Shown piece after piece: positions 33,888 to 38,780 of a stretch of DNA of 38,780 bases. Under the pieces are notes generated by a model. That model had not been told where the DNA came from, ran no database searches, and saw nothing but the letters and a program-made list of their open reading frames with translations. Both the position numbers and the translations under genes were made by a program. The stretch lies in assembly GCA_021736945.1 (NCBI GenBank), contig JAIPEX010000012.1, positions 1-38,780 on the forward strand. Reading direction: 5' to 3'. Each line of letters starts with the position of its first letter. Position 1 is the first letter of the stretch. Source of the stretch: Halanaerobiales bacterium (GTDB lineage: Bacteria > Bacillota > Halanaerobiia > Halanaerobiales > M55B127).

Positions 33888-33910
33888 GGGGAGGTAATAA
33901 GTACCTCCCC
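33888..33910 (-). other. Strong hairpin between binding-protein and flavoprotein genes
   Basis: On the minus strand GGGGAGGTA (33910-33902), loop CTTAT, TACCTCCCC (33896-33888): 9 GC-rich pairs without a following U-run. The 3' arm segment TACCTCC is also complementary to GGAGGTA (33878-33872), the ribosome binding site of the flavoprotein gene. It may protect the upstream message or modulate translation. Confidence 0.6.
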
Positions 33911-33923
33911 TATTACTATCTAG

Positions 33924-34901
33924 TTAATCATTCTCTCCAGGCACTCTATATTCTCCAGATTTAATTTTTTCTGTTGCTTTTTCAATTTCTTCAAATACTT
34001 TTTCAGGGACTTCTTCTTTAAGTTTTTCGTTCCATTTAATATAAGTGACATCTTCTTTAAGTCCTATTTCTACAATTTCGCCAGTATTAAATTCTCCAGA
34101 TTTTACCCTTTGAGCAATTGTTAAAAATGCCTTAGGTAAATCAAGCATTATTGAGCCAAGCATAGTATTAGGAGCGAAATGAGTTTGATCATTAATATAG
34201 CCAAATGAATATACTTCTTCTTCTTTACTAGCTTTAAAAGCACCAATACCAACTGCATTTGCATTAGGTACTATGATATCTGCTCCTTGGTTTATTTGAG
34301 ATAATGCAGCTTCATATCCTGCATTCACATCCTCCCAACTACCCACATATGTAGTCATTACTTCGACATCAGGATCTACACTCTCAACACCTAATTCAAA
34401 TCCACGAAAACATTTTGATATTGCCGGAATTTCTTGTCCACCAATTAAACCTATTTTGTCAGTTTTAGAAATTATAGCTGCAGCTATACCAGCTAAATAA
34501 AAACCATCTTCTCCCTTTATAACAACCGGAGATAAATTCTCTGCTGTATTAGAACCACCAATTGTAATAAAGGTTGTGTCAGGATAATTCGGGGCTATTT
34601 CCTTTGCTGGATCTTGAAATTGAAATCCATGCCCAATTACTATGTCATATCCTCTTTCTCCATAGTCTCTAAAACTTGCTTTCTTTTCACTTGGGGTAGG
34701 AGCTTTAATATAACTAACTTTTGCTCCCAATTCTTCTTCAATCTTTAAAAGCCCTTGATAAGCACTTTGATTCCAACCATCATCATTAATTGAACTAGGA
34801 ACTAATAATGCAGCCTTAAACTCGTCAGCCGAGACCAACCCACTACCAGCCATAACCAACACCAAAGATGTCACAATTACCATTAATAATAATTTTTTCA
34901 T
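33924..34901 (-). CDS. BMP-family (PnrA-like) ABC substrate-binding protein
   Basis: A 325-residue extracytoplasmic binding protein. The signal peptide (residues 1-25) has a K-K start, hydrophobic core and a likely signal peptidase I site at V-S-A/D-E-F; there is no lipobox Cys, unlike most Firmicute BMP lipoproteins. Family motifs: D-D-G-W-N-Q-S-A-Y-Q-G-L, I-G-H-G-F-Q-F, I-G-G-Q-E-I-P and Y-V-G-S-W-E-D. BMP proteins bind purine nucleosides in many bacteria, with other members binding riboflavin or other ligands. A free soluble form suggests a periplasm. It is the last gene of the importer set, behind a small hairpin. Confidence 0.9.
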   Translation of the reverse strand: MKKLLLMVIVTSLVLVMAGSGLVSADEFKAALLVPSSINDDGWNQSAYQGLLKIEEELGAKVSYIKAPTPSEKKASFRDYGERGYDIVIGHGFQFQDPAKEIAPNYPDTTFITIGGSNTAENLSPVVIKGEDGFYLAGIAAAIISKTDKIGLIGGQEIPAISKCFRGFELGVESVDPDVEVMTTYVGSWEDVNAGYEAALSQINQGADIIVPNANAVGIGAFKASKEEEVYSFGYINDQTHFAPNTMLGSIMLDLPKAFLTIAQRVKSGEFNTGEIVEIGLKEDVTYIKWNEKLKEEVPEKVFEEIEKATEKIKSGEYRVPGEND

Positions 34902-34926
34902 TAACGACCCTCCTTTTTTTTATAAA

Positions 34927-34946
34927 AAATCACCTTTAAGTGATTT
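34927..34946 (-). terminator. Possible attenuator between permease and binding protein
   Basis: On the minus strand AAATCAC (34946-34940), 6-base loop, GTGATTT (34933-34927), continuing into a short T run. The stem is AT-rich and only 7 bp, so termination would be partial at best. It sits 8 bases after the permease stop codon. Confidence 0.4.
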
Positions 34947-34953
34947 CATCAAC

Positions 34954-35883
34954 TTATTCTTTTATATATGGTACTGCTAAACCAGAAGGTGCTCCAACTT
35001 TGCTTTTACTAGCAATTATGACAGCAATTACTGTCATAATATAGGGTATCATTAAAACTAAATCATATGGAATACTGCTTCCTGTTGTTTGAATTATTAA
35101 CTGAATGGCACTAGCTGCACCAAATAATAATGCTCCAGCAAAAACACCACCCGGTTTCCACTTACCCAATATAATAATAGCTAATGCTATATATCCTTTT
35201 CCAGCTGACATGCCTTCTACAAATGAATTTGAATGGGCAATTGATAAAAAGCAACCACCTATTGCTGCTAAAACTCCACATGTTATAACACTTAAATATT
35301 TATATTTAATTACATCTATTCCTAAACTATCTACAGCTTCTGGATGTTCACCTATTGATGTTATGATAATTCCTAAAGAAGTTTTTTTGAATAAATACCA
35401 AAATAACAATACAAACACAATTGCTAAATATACTAAAATATTATAATTAAAAAATAATTCTCCTAATACAGGTAATTTTGATAAAAATGGTAAAGAAATA
35501 TTCTTAAAATCTTTTACAAAATATACTGGATTCATTACATTACTAAAAAAATGTCTATATAAAAATCCAGTTAGACCTGCACTAATCATATTTAAACCTA
35601 ATCCAACTACTATCTGATTAGTTTTTAACGTAATACAGAAATAAGAAAATACTAATGCTAACAAACCACCAGAAATTATTGCTAATAATAAACCTCCCCA
35701 TGGCGAATCTAATAGATGAGAACCAGCATATCCAGTAAAAGCTCCCATTAGCATCATACCTTCTACTCCTATATTTAATACTCCAGATTTTTCAGAAATA
35801 TTTTCACCAAGGGCTGCAAATAAAATTGGAATGGACATCCTTATTAAACTACGAAATATATCTATAAAATTTTCTAATTCCAT
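34954..35883 (-). CDS. BMP-type ABC transporter permease (NupQ/YufQ-like)
   Basis: A 309-residue integral membrane permease of the BPD_transp_2 family. The signature near the N-terminus, F-A-A-L-G-E-N-I-S-E-K-S-G-V-L-N-I-G-V-E-G-M-M, is typical of the YufQ/RfuD-type partner. About eight or nine helices follow, with G-I-D-V-I-K-Y-K-Y-L-S coupling-loop-like residues and G-K-W-K-P-G-G. With the other permease it forms the membrane channel for a nucleoside-like solute. The start abuts the stop of the first permease gene with no gap. Confidence 0.9.
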   Translation of the reverse strand: MELENFIDIFRSLIRMSIPILFAALGENISEKSGVLNIGVEGMMLMGAFTGYAGSHLLDSPWGGLLLAIISGGLLALVFSYFCITLKTNQIVVGLGLNMISAGLTGFLYRHFFSNVMNPVYFVKDFKNISLPFLSKLPVLGELFFNYNILVYLAIVFVLLFWYLFKKTSLGIIITSIGEHPEAVDSLGIDVIKYKYLSVITCGVLAAIGGCFLSIAHSNSFVEGMSAGKGYIALAIIILGKWKPGGVFAGALLFGAASAIQLIIQTTGSSIPYDLVLMIPYIMTVIAVIIASKSKVGAPSGLAVPYIKE

Positions 35884-36975
35884 CTATAACCCACCCTCTC
35901 TATAATCAATTTTACATTTTTCACCACTAGAAAATATATTTAGAATGTTATTAAATGATATATTATTTGATACAACTATTAGAATTACAATTGTACCTTC
36001 TATTACTGAAACAATAACTGATGATACATTTGCTACTCGCTGCATTGCAGAAGCTCCTGTTCTCAATACACCAAAGACAAAAGAACTAATTATTACTCCT
36101 AATGGATTGCTGTTTGCTAAAAGTGAAACTGCTACAGCTGTATACCCATAACCTGGAGAAAGTCCTTCATATAAAATATATGATACTCCAGTAATTTGTA
36201 TCGCTCCACCAATCCCAGCAATAGCACCACTGATTATCATAGTTGTTACCATTGTTTTGTTAACTTTTATTCCATTTAATGCAGCTGCCTTTGGGTTGGA
36301 ACCAATAGCTCTAATTTCATAACCAAAATATGTTTTAAATATAATAATAAAAAGGGCTACTGCTATTATAAGTCCTAATATAAAACCAATATGTAAATGC
36401 GAGCCTTCCATTATAGTTGGTAAAATCGCTGTTTTTGCTATTTTTGCAGATTGTGGAACATTTTTTTCTGGAGTTTTCAAAGGTCCTTTTACCAGATATC
36501 CAATTAAACGAATAGCTATAAAATTAAACATTATTGTAGTTATTATTTCTGAAACATTGTATTTTGCTTTCAAATATCCAGGTATAAATCCCCAAATACC
36601 TCCACCGATTGCACCAGCTAAGATAACTATAGGAATCATAATTATTGAAGGAAGATTATAGAAACTAACTCCAGCCCAAGTTGCCATTATTGCTCCAGCT
36701 AAAAACTGCCCTTCAGCGCCAATATTATACACGCTTGCTTGAAAGGCAAAGGCTACTGCAATGCCTGTAAATAAAAGAGGGCTGGTCTGAACTAAAGCTT
36801 GTGAAAAAGAACTTAAATTTTTAAATGAAGCACCAAACATAGCTGAAAAAGCCGTTATAGGATTTACATTTGTTAATAAGAAAATTATAGTACCAACTAA
36901 TAATGCTCCTGTAAATGCAAAAATAGGCTTTATAGATATTCTTAATATTCTTTTAAATTGATTTTTGTAATTCAT
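35884..36975 (-). CDS. BMP-type ABC transporter permease (NupP/YufP-like)
   Basis: A 363-residue permease with around nine to ten membrane helices. Family motifs: S-P-L-L-F-T-G-I-A-V-A-F-A-F, Y-N-I-G-A-E-G-Q-F-L-A-G-A and I-G-S-N-P-K-A-A-x-L-N-G-I. These match YufP-type proteins that pair with YufQ-type permeases in nucleoside importers. Its ATG overlaps the ATPase stop as ATGA, showing translational coupling. The C-terminus ends with a short charged cytoplasmic tail. Confidence 0.9.
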   Translation of the reverse strand: MNYKNQFKRILRISIKPIFAFTGALLVGTIIFLLTNVNPITAFSAMFGASFKNLSSFSQALVQTSPLLFTGIAVAFAFQASVYNIGAEGQFLAGAIMATWAGVSFYNLPSIIMIPIVILAGAIGGGIWGFIPGYLKAKYNVSEIITTIMFNFIAIRLIGYLVKGPLKTPEKNVPQSAKIAKTAILPTIMEGSHLHIGFILGLIIAVALFIIIFKTYFGYEIRAIGSNPKAAALNGIKVNKTMVTTMIISGAIAGIGGAIQITGVSYILYEGLSPGYGYTAVAVSLLANSNPLGVIISSFVFGVLRTGASAMQRVANVSSVIVSVIEGTIVILIVVSNNISFNNILNIFSSGEKCKIDYREGGL

Positions 36976-38510
36976 ATTTGATTTCCATCCTTTCCTTTAT
37001 CATTTCCTTTTTTTCCTGTCATCATCAAGCCTATTTTTTCTTTATCTGTTTCTGGCTCTACGATATCTACGAATTCTCCTTCATAGATTACGGCTATACG
37101 ATCACTTAATGCCATTACTTCTTCTAATTCAGTCGATATAAATAAAATCGCTTTACCTTTTTTACGTTCTTCTAAAAGCCTAGTTCTAATAAATTCAATC
37201 GCTCCCACATCCAATCCTCTTGTAGGATGAATAGCAATAATAACTTTTGGATCTCTAGAAAGTGCTCTGGCTAATATTACTTTTTGTTGATTACCTCCAG
37301 ATAAACTATCAACTGTCAAATCTGTTTTGGGTGGTCTAATATCATATTCCCTTATTAAATCCTTACTTTTATTTTCTATCTTATCTTCCGACAAAAATAT
37401 ATTATTTGTAAATTCTTTTTTACGCTGGGATCCTAAAATCAAATTTTCTTTTACAGTAAAGGATGGTATTAAGCCTTTTTCCTGTCTATCATCTGGTATA
37501 TGTGAAAGACCTTGTTCAATTAATTTTTTTGGAGAATTTATTTTAATACTATTTCCTTCAATATTAATTTCTCCAGTAAATTCTCTTATGCCTGTAAGAG
37601 CTTCACCTAATTCTAATTGTCCATTACCATCTACACCAGCGATTCCAAGTATTTCTCCTTCTCTTATACTAAAAGATAAATTTTTAATTACTTTTAAATT
37701 TTTATTTGATTTTACTGATAGGTTTTTTATTTTCAATAATTCTTTACCAAAACTTCTTTTTCGTTCTTCGTTAGCTTGATCTAAAAAGACTTCCCTACCA
37801 ACCATCTTCTTAGCTAAACTTTCTTCACTAACTTGGTCGGTATTTAAAGTTGCAATACTTTCTCCATCCCTCATAACTGTAACACGATCACTATGATTTA
37901 AAACCTCATCCATTTTATGTGTAATAAAAATAATAGAATAGTTTTTTTCTTTTAATTTTTTGAGTGAATAAAAAAGTTCTTCTACCTCTTGTGGAGTTAA
38001 TACTGCTGTGGGTTCATCTAAGATAAGTATTTTCGAATCTCGAATTAATAATTTTAAAATTTCTATTTTTTGTTGTACGCCAACTGGTAACTGTGAGACA
38101 TAGTCTCCAGGATTAACATTAAAACCATATTTATCTGCTAGTTCAACAACTTTTTTATTTAACTCTTTTTCATTTAAAATAAAGCCTGCTTCCTTCATAC
38201 CAAGAAAAATATTGTTAGTTACTGTTAATTGAGGTATTAACATAAAATGCTGGTGTACCATACCAATTCCAAGTTCAATTGCATCTCTACAATCTTCAAT
38301 ATCTACTTTATTATTTTTAACCATTATTTGTCCTTCATCCATATCATACATCCCATATAAAATCTTCATAAGGGTTGATTTGCCAGCACCATTTTCACCT
38401 AACAAAGCATGAATTTCTCCTGGCTTTAAATCAAAATTAACTTGCTTATTGGCTACAACTTCACCAAAACATTTTGTTATATTTTTCATTTCAACTAAAT
38501 TCAACTGCAT
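36972..38510 (-). CDS. BMP-type ABC transporter ATPase with two nucleotide-binding domains
   Basis: About 512 residues with two fused ABC domains, as in RbsA/YufO. Domain 1 has Walker A G-E-N-G-A-G-K-S-T, a degenerate signature L-P-V-G-V-Q-Q-K and Walker B I-L-I-L-D-E-P-T-A. Domain 2 has a degenerate Walker A (G-V-D-G-N-G-Q) but a perfect signature L-S-G-G-N-Q-Q-K. This asymmetry is normal for the family. It powers the importer. The ATG at 38510 fits AAAGAGAG upstream; a GTG at 38519 overlaps that site. First gene of the island, preceded by a palindromic operator. Confidence 0.9.
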   Translation of the reverse strand: MQLNLVEMKNITKCFGEVVANKQVNFDLKPGEIHALLGENGAGKSTLMKILYGMYDMDEGQIMVKNNKVDIEDCRDAIELGIGMVHQHFMLIPQLTVTNNIFLGMKEAGFILNEKELNKKVVELADKYGFNVNPGDYVSQLPVGVQQKIEILKLLIRDSKILILDEPTAVLTPQEVEELFYSLKKLKEKNYSIIFITHKMDEVLNHSDRVTVMRDGESIATLNTDQVSEESLAKKMVGREVFLDQANEERKRSFGKELLKIKNLSVKSNKNLKVIKNLSFSIREGEILGIAGVDGNGQLELGEALTGIREFTGEINIEGNSIKINSPKKLIEQGLSHIPDDRQEKGLIPSFTVKENLILGSQRKKEFTNNIFLSEDKIENKSKDLIREYDIRPPKTDLTVDSLSGGNQQKVILARALSRDPKVIIAIHPTRGLDVGAIEFIRTRLLEERKKGKAILFISTELEEVMALSDRIAVIYEGEFVDIVEPETDKEKIGLMMTGKKGNDKGKDGNQI

Positions 38511-38550
38511 ATCCCCCACTCTCTTTACAATATAATGAATATTATTTTGG

Positions 38551-38578
38551 TATTACATGTAACATGTTGCATATTATA
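38551..38578 (-). promoter_or_regulatory. Promoter and palindromic operator of the ABC importer operon
   Basis: A minus-strand TATAAT (38578-38573) with only a weak -35 is followed by two overlapping palindromes: AACATGTT (38568-38561) and TTACATGTAA (38562-38553). The 12 bases 38551-38562 are identical to 24970-24981. A repressor bound just downstream of the -10 would block initiation. The remaining 200 bases to the window end show no gene or known riboswitch that I can recognise. Confidence 0.5.
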
Positions 38579-38780
38579 AATAAAAAATATTAATCTTAAA
38601 AGACTTAATATTATTAATTGAATGACATTTTTTTGTGTATATAATATATGGTTAGTCCCCAAAAAGGTTAAATATATTTCTTTTATAAGAAAATAATACC
38701 AATATATTGTTCTTTATAAATTACTTTTACCATCCTTAAATTAATTAAACTAATTCCCTATAATCCTTTATATGACGGGT

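Noticed and set aside
1-38780. CRISPR array, insertion sequence, prophage or toxin-antitoxin system
   Set aside because: No regularly spaced repeats, transposase, phage structural gene or paired small toxin-antitoxin frames were found on either strand.

Overview
The window is AT-rich (roughly 30% GC by eye) and gene-dense. Most genes carry strong AAAGGAGGTGAT-type ribosome binding sites. The content suggests an anaerobic low-GC Firmicute: a UGA-encoded selenocysteine peroxiredoxin, an Fe-S flavoprotein, a TrkH/KtrA-type potassium system and an anaerobe-style flavin/nitroreductase set. The BMP-family binding protein has a signal peptide without a lipobox cysteine. That would fit a diderm Firmicute such as the Halanaerobiales, but the taxonomic call is an inference.

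Layout. 1-112 is the tail of a LysM-domain gene, followed by a 472-base gap with a strong terminator and a 28-base palindrome, then degV (585-1415). A seven-gene minus-strand run (9318 to 1417) encodes a patatin phospholipase, Hsp33, an AI-2E-type membrane protein, an unusual membrane subtilase, a nitroreductase, a flavin reductase and a cytoplasmic GH13 enzyme. hflX is divergent from it and appears to start at AUU. A second minus run (15012 to 10756) carries TrkH, its RCK subunit, an Mth938-like protein, a nitrilase-fold amidase and an alpha/beta hydrolase. Next come a Xer-type recombinase, three tRNAs (Lys, initiator Met, Phe) with a clear promoter and a terminator buried in the recombinase gene, a diguanylate cyclase, a winged-helix protein and the selenoprotein peroxiredoxin.

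From 38510 down to 19356 the minus strand carries a catabolic-looking island. It holds a BMP/nucleoside-type ABC importer (ATPase, two permeases, binding protein), an Fe-S flavoprotein, two SDR dehydrogenases and two divergent homologues of methenyltetrahydromethanopterin cyclohydrolase (Mch). It also holds a complete acetoin/2-oxoacid dehydrogenase complex (E1alpha, E1beta, an E2 with three peripheral-subunit-binding domains, E3), a LipB octanoyltransferase, a GntR/FCD regulator and a TrzA/AtzA-type amidohydrolase. A UroD/MtaA-type methyltransferase fused to a thioredoxin-like domain and a COG0523 (CobW-type) GTPase follow. The same 12-base sequence TATTACATGTAA lies upstream of the importer and upstream of the first Mch gene, and is a candidate operator for the embedded GntR regulator.

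Working model for the island (inference): a small heterocyclic, purine- or pterin-like compound is imported, deaminated by the amidohydrolase and ring-opened by Mch-type cyclohydrolases. Its side chain is oxidised by the SDRs and cleaved to an acyl-CoA by the TPP/lipoyl complex. I know of no characterised pathway with this gene combination. No other tetrahydromethanopterin gene is present in the window, so the Mch homologues probably act on another substrate.
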